A DNA stretch of 64,000 bases, taken from positions 1 through 64,000 of the forward strand of contig JBFMGD010000004.1 in NCBI GenBank assembly GCA_040751775.1. Direction: 5' to 3'. The notes under the pieces were generated by a model. It made no database searches. It worked only from the letters and a program-made list of their open reading frames with translations, and was not told where the DNA came from. Made by a program: the position numbers and the translations under genes. Each line of letters begins with the position of its first letter. The stretch's first letter is position 1. Source of the stretch: JBFMGD01 sp040751775. GTDB lineage: Bacteria; Bacillota; Dethiobacteria; DTU022. Shown here one piece after another: positions 1-8,376 of this stretch.

Positions 1-654
1 TCCGGCCCGGGCAAGGACCGCCAGTCCCCGGTCTACGATATAACCCTTGGCGATACCGCCCAGATCTAGGGACATGCCGGCTGCGGGCAGGTAAATGGTG
101 CCGCGCGCGCGATCTATTTCCAGCAGGGTGTAATCAACCAAGGGGAAAAGCGCCTCAATCTGCGCCGGGGAGGGCACCCGAAACTGCTGCCCCAGGAAGC
201 CCCACTGATCCAAAAACGGTGCGATAGTCGGATCGAAGGCGCCTTCGCTTAAACCGGCGTACTTTAACGCCGCCTCGGCCACGGTTAAGGTTTCATCGTC
301 AACGCTTACCGGCGAAACTCCGGCTTTGGCGTTAACCCGGTCCACGTCACTGCCGGATGCGCTGCGGCTGAGCAGCCGCTCCAACCGGTCCACCTCGGCA
401 AACAGATCGCTTTTTACGGCCTCGGCTTGAGCGAGTCCCGCAGCGTTAAACTGCAATTCGATGGCGGTATCCATGGCCGTATGATAATAATGGTGCATCT
501 TGGCCGGCGAACCGCCGCCGCTGATCATATCTATTGCCGCCCCTACTATAATCAAAAGCCCGGCCACAAAAAGCACGGGGCCTAAGACTTTGCGCTTCCG
601 TGGTGCCTGAATTTTTTGGTTATGCCGGTCGGCAAAATCGGATCCTGGGTTCAA
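1..654 (-). CDS. apbE: FAD:protein FMN transferase (ApbE), C-terminus outside window
   Basis: ApbE transfers FMN from FAD onto a threonine of extracytoplasmic flavoproteins such as RnfG and RnfD. 218 codons are present, open to the window edge. The product starts with a basic segment and one membrane helix (about residues 25-43), as in membrane-anchored forms, and ends inside the hallmark DLGGIAKGY motif (residues 197-205). The start is TTG at 654-652, preceded at good distance by a purine-rich AAGGAGAAGGAAGAGGG stretch; no ATG lies nearby before the conserved part. It is the last gene of the minus-strand rnf-mrp region but follows two terminator-like hairpins, so it probably has its own promoter. 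RnfG upstream carries two ApbE target motifs, which makes Rnf its likely client. Family assignment is secure; the client is inferred. Confidence 0.9.
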   Translation of the reverse strand, partial: MNPGSDFADRHNQKIQAPRKRKVLGPVLFVAGLLIIVGAAIDMISGGGSPAKMHHYYHTAMDTAIELQFNAAGLAQAEAVKSDLFAEVDRLERLLSRSASGSDVDRVNAKAGVSPVSVDDETLTVAEAALKYAGLSEGAFDPTIAPFLDQWGFLGQQFRVPSPAQIEALFPLVDYTLLEIDRARGTIYLPAAGMSLDLGGIAKGYIVDRGLAVLARAG

Positions 655-697
655 ATGATCTTCCCTCTTCCTTCTCCTTAACCTTCACCTAGCAATT

Positions 698-727
698 AAT
701 ATACCATCTTCACCATAAGAAAAACAA
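698..727 (-). promoter_or_regulatory. Possible promoter for apbE
   Basis: On the minus strand TTGTTT (727-722) and TATATT (703-698) are 18 bases apart and lie about 45 bases before the apbE start, downstream of the two hairpins that end the mrp operon. Match to a sigma-A promoter is fair, not strong. Confidence 0.35.
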
Positions 728-755
728 GGGGAAATACAGCCCGCTTCTCCTTGTT
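723..755 (-). terminator. Second terminator-like hairpin after the mrp operon
   Basis: Arms AACAAGG (723-729) and CCTTGTT (749-755), extended by three more pairs after one mismatch, are followed on the minus strand by TTTCTT. It backs up the hairpin at 793-810. Confidence 0.45.
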
Positions 756-792
756 CTTTCCTCCAGGAACAGTATTCAGCAGTTTGAAAAAT

Positions 793-810
793 GGGACAAG
801 GGGCCGTCCC
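793..810 (-). terminator. Intrinsic terminator of the mrp operon
   Basis: Directly after the stop of the last antiporter gene, the minus strand reads GGGAC-GGCCCCTT-GTCCC then ATTTTT, a short stem with a U-run. The GGGAC/GTCCC stem resembles hairpins at 19277-19292 and repeat units near 52.9 kb. Confidence 0.6.
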
Positions 811-818
811 TTCTCCTA

Positions 819-3194
819 TCAGCGGCGGCCGTAGTAGAAAACGACAAAAAGGATTACGCCGAGCACGGCGGCAAGGAGCAGGTTGTCGAAGTTCAGGTTT
901 TTAATGTTCCATTGGGCCGGGTTCCAGCTGCGCTTGGCCGTTGCCGCGCCGGGCGGTTCGGGATGCTGATCCCAGGTGCTGCTTTTCCCGGCCAGGCGGC
1001 GGGCTGAATCGCCGGCTTTGACATACGCTTCGTCCAGCGCGTGGTCCAGCTCCGCGGTGCGGTCAACCAGTTTGCGCGCCGAATCACCGGCTTTCACGTA
1101 CGCTTCGTCCAGCGCGTGGTCCAGATCTGAGGTGCGATCGACCAGCCTGCGAGCCGCCTGACCGGTCTTGCCGTAGGCTTCGTCCAGGGCGTGATCCAGG
1201 TCTGAAGTGCGGTCGGCCAGCAGCCGCGCCAGCAGCCCTGTCTTGCTGTAAGCTTGATCAAGGGCACGGTCCATGCTGCAGGAGCGGTCGGCCAGGCCGC
1301 GGGCCGCCTTGCCGGTGTGCTCATAAAACCGGTCCAAAACGCCGTCAAAATCGCCGATATAGCGGCACCATAAACGGGCCACGCTGCCGGAGCGGTCGTA
1401 GAGCCGGCCGACCGCCAGGTCCACCAGGCTACCGCCGCGGCAAACCGCGCTCATTAATAAATTGGTCAGGGGACGGTAGAGCAGGGCGTGAATGCTCAAC
1501 CATTGCGGCGGTGTCCAGTTGAACCAGCCGCGGTAGGCCCCGGGCAGGTAGAGCGCCGCCGCCAAAAGCACCACCACCAGCATCGCTTCCAGGGGATGAT
1601 GTTCAAAAAAGTTAAAATGAGCGAGGTGGTCCATCGCTTGCCCCTCGAACCCGAAGCGCGCTGCCGCGGGCAGGATTAATTTTTCCAGAAGTAAATTCGG
1701 GAAAAGGCCGATCCCGATAATAATCAGGGCGAAACTGCTCAAAGCGGCGTTCGCGGTAAGAGAGAGGCGACAGGTCCGGTTCAGCCGGTCTGGCAGAGGC
1801 CCCAGGAAGAGGCCGCGGAATAGTTTAATAAAATAACAGATCGTGAGCGCGCTGGTGACGACAAAGATGCGCTCGGCCAGGTAGAGGCTGAAGTAACCGT
1901 AATGCGCGTGGAGCTCTAAGAGCGCGTCATGCAGCAGTGTTTTACTTGCGTAGCCGTTGAAGCCGGGTATTCCGGCGATCCCGCAAGCAGCTATGAGGAA
2001 GGTAATCGCCACCAGGGGCATTTTCCGGGCCATGCCGCCCAAACGCGGCAGCTCAAGTTCGCGGGTAAGCATATAGACTGCGCCGACCATCATGAAGAGG
2101 CCGGCCTTGAAGAAAGCGTGATTGATAATATGGTAAAGCGAGCCGGCAAAGCCCATCCCGCCTTCCAGGCCCATATAAGCCGCGGCGCCCAACCCGGCGG
2201 CGATATAACCGATCTGGCTGACACTGCTATAGGCCAGGATCCGCTTGGCATTGGTCTGGAGCAGCGCCATCAGCGCGCCGCTGAACATGGTCACCATGCC
2301 GATCCAGAACAGAACCGCCCCGAGTCGCGCGATATAGGACCAGTCCGCCGGGCTGCCGTGTCCCGCCGGGAAGTAAAGCAGCAGGGTTACTCTCAAGATC
2401 CCGTAAGCGCCGGCCTTGATCATGATTCCGGAAAGCAGGGCGCTGGCCGGCGAAGGGGCCACGGGATGGGCCTGGGGCAGCCAGATATGCAACGGCACCA
2501 GGCCGGCCTTGATCCCGAACCCGACCAGAAACAGGATATAGATCAGCGTGCGCTGCCCGCCCAGGTGCCCCAGAAGCGGCCCCATCACGACTGTGCCGGC
2601 GGAGGCGTAAACCAGGAGCACGGCGAAGAGCAGCGCCAGACCGCCGGCCACCCCCAGGTAGAGGTAAAGCGCGCCTGCCTGCATCGCCTGCCGGTTTTGC
2701 TCGTGGATCACCAGGATAAACGAGCTGAAGGTCATCAGCTCAAAAAAGAGAAAGAGGGTGAAAAAATCGCCCGCGAAGACCACGCCCAGGGTGGCCCCCA
2801 GGGTAAAAATTAAAAAGCTGAAGAAGCGCCGCCGGTTGTGCTCGTAGTCCATGTAGGTCAGCGAGAAAAGAACGGCCAGGAACCAGACCGTCGCAATCAG
2901 GGCGCCGAAAATCCAGCCGGTTAAGTCGACCCGGAAATAAAGGCCGAGCTGCATGAAGCCGATCAGCTGCTGCTCCACCGTGCCGGCCAGCGCCCCGGGC
3001 AGCAGCAGCGCCGAGCCCAGGAGAGTCAAACCGCAGACAGCCAGGGAAAGCGCCTTGCGCGGCTTCTCCCAATTTTCACCCGGCAGGTAGAGCAGGATCG
3101 CGGCCAGCATGGGCAGCACAATGACCATCAAGGGCAAAGCTGAATGAAGCAGCTGCTCCGCCGGAACGGCCGCTTCGGCTGCGGCGGTAAACAT
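819..3194 (-). CDS. Proton-conducting antiporter subunit (MrpA/MrpD/NuoL type) with C-terminal 25-residue repeats
   Basis: Membrane ion-translocating subunit of the Mrp-type Na+/H+ antiporter, related to NuoL/M/N. The transporter core (about residues 1-500) has the conserved glutamate in FLFFELMTFSSF and the lysine in KAGLVPLHIWLPQAHP, the pair expected to carry protons. At 791 residues it is far longer than its two paralogues (491 and about 495). The excess is a hydrophilic tail of five tandem 25-residue repeats (606-730), best preserved as DRTSDLDHALDEAY, then a proline-rich linker and a final membrane helix (about 770-788). The start ATG is three bases after the preceding stop. It is the last gene of the mrp operon. 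That it is an antiporter subunit is secure; whether it stands for MrpA or a third MrpD copy is open. Confidence 0.88.
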   Translation of the reverse strand: MFTAAAEAAVPAEQLLHSALPLMVIVLPMLAAILLYLPGENWEKPRKALSLAVCGLTLLGSALLLPGALAGTVEQQLIGFMQLGLYFRVDLTGWIFGALIATVWFLAVLFSLTYMDYEHNRRRFFSFLIFTLGATLGVVFAGDFFTLFLFFELMTFSSFILVIHEQNRQAMQAGALYLYLGVAGGLALLFAVLLVYASAGTVVMGPLLGHLGGQRTLIYILFLVGFGIKAGLVPLHIWLPQAHPVAPSPASALLSGIMIKAGAYGILRVTLLLYFPAGHGSPADWSYIARLGAVLFWIGMVTMFSGALMALLQTNAKRILAYSSVSQIGYIAAGLGAAAYMGLEGGMGFAGSLYHIINHAFFKAGLFMMVGAVYMLTRELELPRLGGMARKMPLVAITFLIAACGIAGIPGFNGYASKTLLHDALLELHAHYGYFSLYLAERIFVVTSALTICYFIKLFRGLFLGPLPDRLNRTCRLSLTANAALSSFALIIIGIGLFPNLLLEKLILPAAARFGFEGQAMDHLAHFNFFEHHPLEAMLVVVLLAAALYLPGAYRGWFNWTPPQWLSIHALLYRPLTNLLMSAVCRGGSLVDLAVGRLYDRSGSVARLWCRYIGDFDGVLDRFYEHTGKAARGLADRSCSMDRALDQAYSKTGLLARLLADRTSDLDHALDEAYGKTGQAARRLVDRTSDLDHALDEAYVKAGDSARKLVDRTAELDHALDEAYVKAGDSARRLAGKSSTWDQHPEPPGAATAKRSWNPAQWNIKNLNFDNLLLAAVLGVILFVVFYYGRR
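1005..1379 (-). repeat. Five tandem 75-bp coding repeats
   Basis: Five in-frame units of exactly 75 bp encode residues 606-730 of the antiporter subunit. The three units nearest the 3' end of the gene are nearly identical (for example TACGCTTCGTCCAGCGCGTG on the plus strand at about 1024 and 1099); the first two are diverged. The gradient suggests recent unit duplication at the 3' side. Confidence 0.9.
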
Positions 3195-3197
3195 TGA

Positions 3198-4685
3198 TTA
3201 CGGACCCCCCCGCAGGAGAAAGGTCGCCGTTAATTGGGCCAGGTCAAAGGGGATATTGGTCGGCAGGAGGCCGAAGAGCAGCGTACTCAGGGCCAGGATC
3301 ACGATCGGCGCCACCATGCGCGGCGTGGCCTCACGGATATTGAAACCGGATCCATGTTCGTGTTCCAACCCGCCGAAGAAGGCGGGCACGATAATCGGCA
3401 GGTAATAGAGGGCGTTGAGCAGACTACTCACAAGCAGGACAAACACATAGAACGGCTGCCCCGATTCCAGGGCGCCCAGGCCCAGCGTCCACTTGCTTAA
3501 AAACCCGTTTAAAGGCGGGACCCCGATCATGGCCAGGGCGGCCACGGAAAAGCAGCCCACGGTAAAGGGCATCTCGCGCCCGATGCCGGCCATCTCCGAA
3601 ACGAGCCGTTTGCCGGTTTTCCAGATGATCGCGCCGGCGGCAAGGAAGAGGGCGCTCTTCATGAAGGCGTGGCTGAAGATATGAAACACATCGCCGATCA
3701 GCGCTTTTTCATTGAGCACGCTCATGCCAAGCAGGATATAACCCATCTGCCCGATACTGGAGTAGGCCAGGCGGCGCTTGATATCATCCTGGGTCAGGGC
3801 GACCGCCGATCCGAGCAGGATCGTGATCACGGCAATTACCCCCATCACCTTATCCCAGCCCCCGGCCCGGATCACGTCGATCGTAAAGACGTGGAAGATC
3901 ATGCGCAGCAGCCCGTAGGCCCCGGTCTTGAGCATGATCCCGGAAAGAAGCGCGCTGGCCGGCGAAGGGGCGACCGGGTGGGCATCAGGAAGCCAGACAT
4001 GCAAGGGGAATATGCCCGCCTTCATGCCGAAGCCGATTAAAAATGAGATAAAGGCGAGAAAAGCCAGCAAAGAGGTTTCCCGGACCAGCGGTCCCGCCGC
4101 AAGGCTGACCGTGCCGGCAAGCTCGAAAGTGATGATAATCCCGAAAAATAGGGCCAGGCCGCCGATGATCGTCATGATCAGGTATTTGTAGCCGGCTTTG
4201 AGCGCCTGGGGCGTTTCCTCGTGGATCACCAGGATATAAGCGATCAGCGACATCAGCTCAAAGAAGATGAAGAGGGTAAAGAAGTCGCCGGCCATAAATA
4301 TCCCCTGGCAGCTGCCGAGGGTAAAGATCAAAACGGGATAATAGCGGCTGCCGGCATGCTCGCGGGCCATATAGTCGATCGAATAAATGGTACAGAGCAG
4401 CCAGACAAAAGAGGCCAGGGCCGCCAGGCTGAAACTGAGCAGATCAACGCGGATCGATATTTCCAGCTGCGGCAGTATTTCAAATAAAGTAAATTGAATG
4501 ATTTCACCCCGCATCATGATCGGGTACAAAGAGACTACCGCCAAAAATACCGCCGCGGTGGTAGCCAGGGCCAGGGCGTTGCGCAGCTGCGCCGAACGGC
4601 GGCCTGCCGCCATGATCACCGGAGACATCAGGATCGGGAATAAAAATGCAAATATCGGCACCGCTAAAGCAGCTGTCTCTTCCAA
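3198..4685 (-). CDS. mrpD: Mrp antiporter subunit D-type (second of three)
   Basis: Polytopic membrane subunit of the Mrp antiporter, about 495 residues, the usual MrpD length. It carries the key glutamate in FIFFELMSLIAY and lysine in KAGIFPLHVWLPDAHP of the NuoM/MrpD family. An in-frame GTG at 4694 overlaps the Shine-Dalgarno AGGAGG (4699-4694), so I prefer TTG at 4685-4683, which sits 8 bases after it. It lies 4 bases before the next antiporter gene and about 100 bases after the previous one. Family is secure; naming it D rather than another antiporter-like letter is by similarity to the operon pattern. Confidence 0.88.
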   Translation of the reverse strand: MEETAALAVPIFAFLFPILMSPVIMAAGRRSAQLRNALALATTAAVFLAVVSLYPIMMRGEIIQFTLFEILPQLEISIRVDLLSFSLAALASFVWLLCTIYSIDYMAREHAGSRYYPVLIFTLGSCQGIFMAGDFFTLFIFFELMSLIAYILVIHEETPQALKAGYKYLIMTIIGGLALFFGIIITFELAGTVSLAAGPLVRETSLLAFLAFISFLIGFGMKAGIFPLHVWLPDAHPVAPSPASALLSGIMLKTGAYGLLRMIFHVFTIDVIRAGGWDKVMGVIAVITILLGSAVALTQDDIKRRLAYSSIGQMGYILLGMSVLNEKALIGDVFHIFSHAFMKSALFLAAGAIIWKTGKRLVSEMAGIGREMPFTVGCFSVAALAMIGVPPLNGFLSKWTLGLGALESGQPFYVFVLLVSSLLNALYYLPIIVPAFFGGLEHEHGSGFNIREATPRMVAPIVILALSTLLFGLLPTNIPFDLAQLTATFLLRGGP

Positions 4686-4783
4686 GGATGACACCTCCTA
4701 TCACAATTATACCGCTGATTTGCCATGAATGAACTTAATTTTTTATCAAGCCTGACGAATTGGGCCCTGCCAAAAGTATAGCA

Positions 4784-6259
4784 CTAGAAAAACCCGGTTA
4801 CAGCCCGCTCCAGCAGGAGGACCACCGGCTTGGAAAATACCCCGAAAAAAATAACCGCGGCCGCCCCGGCCAGCAGCGAAGCGGTCATCAAGCGTGGGAC
4901 CGGCTTGAAGCTCACACCCTCTGAGAGCGGGTTCAGGTAAGCATTGATGATAATCGGCAGGTAGTAGATCGCGTTGAGCAGGCTGCCGGCGATGATAATA
5001 ATTACAATTAAGAGCCGGCCCGTTTCCAGGGCACCCAGGGCCAGGAACCATTTGCCGATCAGGCCGCCGGTGCCGGGGATGCCGATCATGGAAGCGCCCG
5101 CAACGGCAAAAGGCAGCATCGTCAGGGGCATCTTCGGCCCGATCCCGCTTAAACTTTTAATCCGGCGCAGCCCGGCCGCATGGATGATATTGCCGGCCGC
5201 CATAAAGAGCAACGCCTTCATGATACCGTGGTTGAGCAGGTGATAAAGAGCGCCGACCAGCGCGGTGCGGTTAGCCAGACCGATCCCTAGGAAAACATAG
5301 CCGATCTGGGCGATGCTGGAATAGGCGAGCATTTTCTTTAAATCTTCCTGCACCATGGCGAAGATGGATCCGAAGACAATCCCGAGCACAGAGAGCCACA
5401 GGATAACCTCATTTAACGGAACCGCGCTCAACAGGCTGCCAGGCAGAACACGGTAGAACAGGATCAGGAGGGCGAACGCGTAAATTTTAATCACCACCCC
5501 TGAAAGGACCGCGCTTGACGGCGACGGCGCCGCGGCATGGGCGTCCGGCAGCCAGACATGCAGGGGAAACAGCGCAGCCTTAACCGCGAAGGCGACAATG
5601 ATTAGGGCGGCCGCGGCGAGGACGTTGTTCGGGTAAAGGGCCGCCGCTTCCGGAAGCGCTTCCCGCACCAGGGCAAAATTCAAGTGCCCGGTAACCATAT
5701 AGATCAGGGCTACGGCCAGCAGATAGCAACCGGTGCCCATGGCGCTTAAAATCAGATATTTGAAACCGGCTTCCAGGCATTCACGCGTCTCTTTGATCGT
5801 GATTACGGCGCACGAGGCGATGGCGCAGATCTCCATGAATACAAACAGGTTGAAGAGGTCGTTGGTCAGGGCGATACCGGCCATGGAGCCGATCAGCAGG
5901 GCGTAAAGCGCACAGTACCAGCCGATCAGTTCAGGTTTTAGCTCGTGCTCCAGGTCGCGCCAGGCGTACACCGCGATCCACAAACCAAGGCCCAAGACCA
6001 CCAGCAACAGGTAAACTCTTAAGAAATCCACCTGCAGCTCAATCCCCCAGGGTGGCGGCCAGCCGCCCAGGTGGTAAAAATAGGGGCCACTTGAGTCTAA
6101 ACGCCACAGCAGCGTCACGGCCATGCCGAGGACAAGAACAAGTATTAATAAAAGGGCCGGCCAGCAGAGTTTAACCTGCCGGCGGGCGAGCAGCGGCATC
6201 AGAAAAGCGCCGGCCAGCGGCAGCACAATGATCAAGACGGGAAAATGTTCTACCATCAT
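4784..6259 (-). CDS. mrpD: Mrp antiporter subunit D-type (first of three)
   Basis: Membrane antiporter subunit of 491 residues with the conserved glutamate in FVFMEICAIASC and lysine in KAALFPLHVWLPDAHA. It directly follows mrpC with overlapping stop and start (TAATG), the classical mrpC-mrpD arrangement, so this copy is the most likely canonical MrpD. Together with the two following genes the operon encodes three separate antiporter-like subunits and no single full-length MrpA. Confidence 0.9.
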   Translation of the reverse strand: MMVEHFPVLIIVLPLAGAFLMPLLARRQVKLCWPALLLILVLVLGMAVTLLWRLDSSGPYFYHLGGWPPPWGIELQVDFLRVYLLLVVLGLGLWIAVYAWRDLEHELKPELIGWYCALYALLIGSMAGIALTNDLFNLFVFMEICAIASCAVITIKETRECLEAGFKYLILSAMGTGCYLLAVALIYMVTGHLNFALVREALPEAAALYPNNVLAAAALIIVAFAVKAALFPLHVWLPDAHAAAPSPSSAVLSGVVIKIYAFALLILFYRVLPGSLLSAVPLNEVILWLSVLGIVFGSIFAMVQEDLKKMLAYSSIAQIGYVFLGIGLANRTALVGALYHLLNHGIMKALLFMAAGNIIHAAGLRRIKSLSGIGPKMPLTMLPFAVAGASMIGIPGTGGLIGKWFLALGALETGRLLIVIIIIAGSLLNAIYYLPIIINAYLNPLSEGVSFKPVPRLMTASLLAGAAAVIFFGVFSKPVVLLLERAVTGFF

Positions 6260-6630
6260 TACTGTTCCTGGCTCCTGATTTCAACGATTTCATCGGCGTC
6301 CACGGTCCCGTAATAGCGGAAAATCTTGGTCACCAGGCTCAGTGCGTAAGCGGTGACACTGATTCCTACGACAATACCGGTCAGCATCAGGGCGCCGGGA
6401 AGCGGGTTGACATAGACGCGGTTGGCGCTCGCTTCAATCACCGGCGCCGCGCCGCCGCGCACATAGCCGACCGCAACAAACAGTAAAAAGACAGAAGCAT
6501 CCATGATGTTCATGGCGATTACTTTTTTAATCAGGTTGGCATGAGTGAGCATGGTATGCATCCCGATTACGAAGAGGATTATTGCCACCAGGTAATAGTA
6601 GTTATTGCTCAGGCTTTTCAGAAACTCCAT
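6259..6630 (-). CDS. mrpC: Mrp Na+/H+ antiporter subunit C (NuoK-like)
   Basis: Small membrane subunit of 123 residues with three predicted helices, homologous to NuoK, the normal size for MrpC/MnhC. It begins inside the end of mrpB (29-base overlap) and its stop overlaps the start of mrpD, indicating tight translational coupling. It forms part of the ion-translocating chain between the B and D subunits. Confidence 0.9.
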   Translation of the reverse strand: MEFLKSLSNNYYYLVAIILFVIGMHTMLTHANLIKKVIAMNIMDASVFLLFVAVGYVRGGAAPVIEASANRVYVNPLPGALMLTGIVVGISVTAYALSLVTKIFRYYGTVDADEIVEIRSQEQ

Positions 6631-7057
6631 CTCTTGCTTCCCCCTCGATCAGGTTGTAAAAGAGGGTCACCATGGTGCTGGCTACTTTAATACCGATAAA
6701 TACGGTTATGAGCAGGATCGCCCCGCTGCTGAACAGCTCTCCCGGCCGCCCGAGCGGAAAACCCGCCGAGCCGTTGGCCAGGTAATAGCCGCCCAGGGCC
6801 AGGGCGGCCAAGCCGGTGAGCGCAAAGCCCAGCGCGCCGCCGCTTTCCAGGTAAGAGGCCGTGGCATGAGAGATCTGCTTCACCCCCGCTGCCAGATTAA
6901 ATGACAGGGCCAGCAGGACCAGGCTGGCCCCGAAGATGGCTCCCCCGGAGAAGCCGCCGCCGGGCGAAAGGTGCCCGTGCAGGATAATATAAATGCCGTA
7001 TAACTGGATAAAGGGTGCTACCAGGCGGCTGATCAGGCGGACAATCTGGTCTTCCAT
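6602..7057 (-). CDS. mrpB: Mrp Na+/H+ antiporter subunit B
   Basis: Membrane subunit with the MnhB signature YIILHGHLSPGGGFSGGAI and four hydrophobic segments. The open frame extends to 7126, but the start is placed at ATG 7057-7055 because GGGAGGAG precedes it by 5 bases, giving 151 residues. MrpB is needed for complex assembly and ion exchange in known Mrp systems. It overlaps mrpC by 29 bases and follows the MrpA-tail genes by about 100 bases. Confidence 0.88.
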   Translation of the reverse strand: MEDQIVRLISRLVAPFIQLYGIYIILHGHLSPGGGFSGGAIFGASLVLLALSFNLAAGVKQISHATASYLESGGALGFALTGLAALALGGYYLANGSAGFPLGRPGELFSSGAILLITVFIGIKVASTMVTLFYNLIEGEARDGVSEKPEQ

Positions 7058-7153
7058 GCTCGCTCCTCCCAACCCTGAGCGGTTTATCGCGACAGGCAAA
7101 ACGAGTCTCTGCTCATTTCTAATCACAAAATTTTACTTCTCACATCTCACTTC

Positions 7154-7507
7154 TCACTGGTGCGCTTTCAAGGCGGCAACTACGGCGGCGATGGCGGTAA
7201 AAAGCACTGTCACTTCGCCGAAGGTATCGAAAGCCCGATAATCAAGAATAATCCCGCTGACAACGTTCACCGCTCCCGTCTCCGTTACACCCCGCTCCAG
7301 GAAGCGCTGCGGTATTTCGTTGTAATCGGGATTGCCGGGCTCACCAAAAGGAGGCATCTCCGCCACGGTAATCACCAGGAAAAAGCCGATCAAGCCTAAA
7401 AGCAGCAGGGTTAACACACTCCGCGCCTGCAGGCCCGGGATAAATCTAAAGGCCAGGTATAGAACCACGATCGCGGTGATCGCCACTAAGACCGTATTCG
7501 GCGGCAT
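7154..7507 (-). CDS. MrpA C-terminal region as a separate gene (MbhE-like)
   Basis: Encodes 117 residues with three to four membrane helices and the segment GIILDYRAFDTFGEVTVLF, characteristic of the extreme C-terminus of MrpA and of the MbhE subunit of membrane-bound hydrogenases. An in-frame TTG lies at 7522, but ATG 7507-7505 follows GGGAGG by 7 bases and is preferred. With the gene just upstream it makes up the MrpA tail that is fused in most Bacilli but split here, as in group-2-like Mrp and Mbh clusters. Confidence 0.8.
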   Translation of the reverse strand: MPPNTVLVAITAIVVLYLAFRFIPGLQARSVLTLLLLGLIGFFLVITVAEMPPFGEPGNPDYNEIPQRFLERGVTETGAVNVVSGIILDYRAFDTFGEVTVLFTAIAAVVAALKAHQ

Positions 7508-7529
7508 ATCATTACCTCCCAACTTCCTC

Positions 7530-7769
7530 CTATTCCGTTCTCCTGGTCTTGCTGATCGCGGCCAGCAGCAGCAGGGTGGTGACCCCGGTCCCGATGGCCG
7601 CTTCTACCATGGCGACGTCGGGCGCGGCGAGCTGCTGCCAGATCACAGCCATGATCAGGCCGAAAGAGGCGAATATAATTACCGCGCTGAGCAAATCCCG
7701 GGTCCGGGCCACGGCGACGGCGCAGACGATCAGGAACAGCAACAGCAGTGTGTTTAACAGCTCCGTTAT
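7530..7769 (-). CDS. MrpA C-terminal region as a separate gene (MbhD/DUF4040-like), possible ATA start
   Basis: Encodes about 79 residues with three membrane helices, including RTRDLLSAVIIFASFG and APDVAMVEAAIGTG, typical of MbhD/DUF4040 and the matching part of MrpA. No ATG, GTG or TTG stands where the family begins. The alignable start (xTELLNT) is an ATA at 7769-7767 that overlaps the mrpG stop and lies 6 bases after a GGAGGG Shine-Dalgarno. The next standard codon (TTG) would cut into the first helix. I therefore infer initiation at ATA; a sequence error is the alternative. Confidence 0.75.
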   Translation of the reverse strand: MTELLNTLLLLFLIVCAVAVARTRDLLSAVIIFASFGLIMAVIWQQLAAPDVAMVEAAIGTGVTTLLLLAAISKTRRTE

Positions 7770-8089
7770 GCGGATCCCTCCGTCTTTTCCTTTACTTTCA
7801 GGCCGGTCAGGTAAGCCGCCCGGGCGATCACATGGGCCGCGGACGGGTTGGTGATCAGAATAAAGGCGGCGATCAAGCCCAACTTGACAGCAGCCGCCGC
7901 GCTGCTCTGCAAGGCTAAAGATAAGAGAATCAACCCGGCGCCGAGGGTGTCGCACTTGGTGGTCGCGTGCAGGCGGCAGTAGACATCCGGGAGGCGCAGC
8001 AGCCCCAGAGTGCCGACAAAAAGAAAAAAGAGACCGGCCAGCAGGCAGAGGGCCGCAGCAACGCTTAAAAAAGTCTCCAGGGGCGGCAT
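7766..8089 (-). CDS. mrpG: Mrp Na+/H+ antiporter subunit G
   Basis: Small membrane subunit of about 107 residues with the MnhG signature GLLRLPDVYCRLHATTKCDTLGA (positions split over helix 2) and three helices. ATG 8089-8087 is chosen over GTG 8095 because GGAG precedes it by 5 bases. Its start follows the mrpF stop with a 2-base gap, and its stop overlaps the putative ATA start of the next gene. Confidence 0.88.
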   Translation of the reverse strand: MPPLETFLSVAAALCLLAGLFFLFVGTLGLLRLPDVYCRLHATTKCDTLGAGLILLSLALQSSAAAAVKLGLIAAFILITNPSAAHVIARAAYLTGLKVKEKTEGSA

Positions 8090-8091
8090 GC

Positions 8092-8376
8092 TCACTCCAG
8101 CGCTCCCTTCTCCAGATACTTGGCCACGCCGATGGTGGTGATAAAGCTCATCAGGGCGTAGACCATGGCGATATCAAGGTAATAATCATGGCTGTAGAAA
8201 CGGGCAATCAAGGTGATGATCAGCAGTGTTTTCGTGCCGATGACATTGATCGCCACAACCCGGTCCGGCGCCGTCGGACCGGCCGCGGCCCGGTAGAGGG
8301 AGAGAAAAAGCAGCACCGCCACGCAGACGGCACCGGCCCCGTTGAGCAGGTGGAGCCACTGTCCGACAGCATTCAT
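8092..8376 (-). CDS. mrpF: Mrp Na+/H+ antiporter subunit F
   Basis: 94 residues, three membrane helices and the MrpF motif GPTAPDRVVAINVIGTKT. The start ATG 8376-8374 follows GGAGGGAG by 4 bases and overlaps the mrpE stop; the longer open frame upstream is the antisense-like tail of mrpE and is discarded. Usual length for the family. Confidence 0.9.
   Translation of the reverse strand: MNAVGQWLHLLNGAGAVCVAVLLFLSLYRAAAGPTAPDRVVAINVIGTKTLLIITLIARFYSHDYYLDIAMVYALMSFITTIGVAKYLEKGALE

Noticed and set aside
1005..1379. Regular 75-bp direct repeats considered as a CRISPR array
   Set aside because: The units abut without spacers and are in frame in a protein-coding gene.
1929..2813. Long plus-strand open frame (294 codons) opposite the repeat-bearing antiporter gene
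   Set aside because: It mirrors the codon structure of a clear membrane-transporter gene and encodes a Gln/His/Asp-rich sequence with no domain; an antisense shadow.
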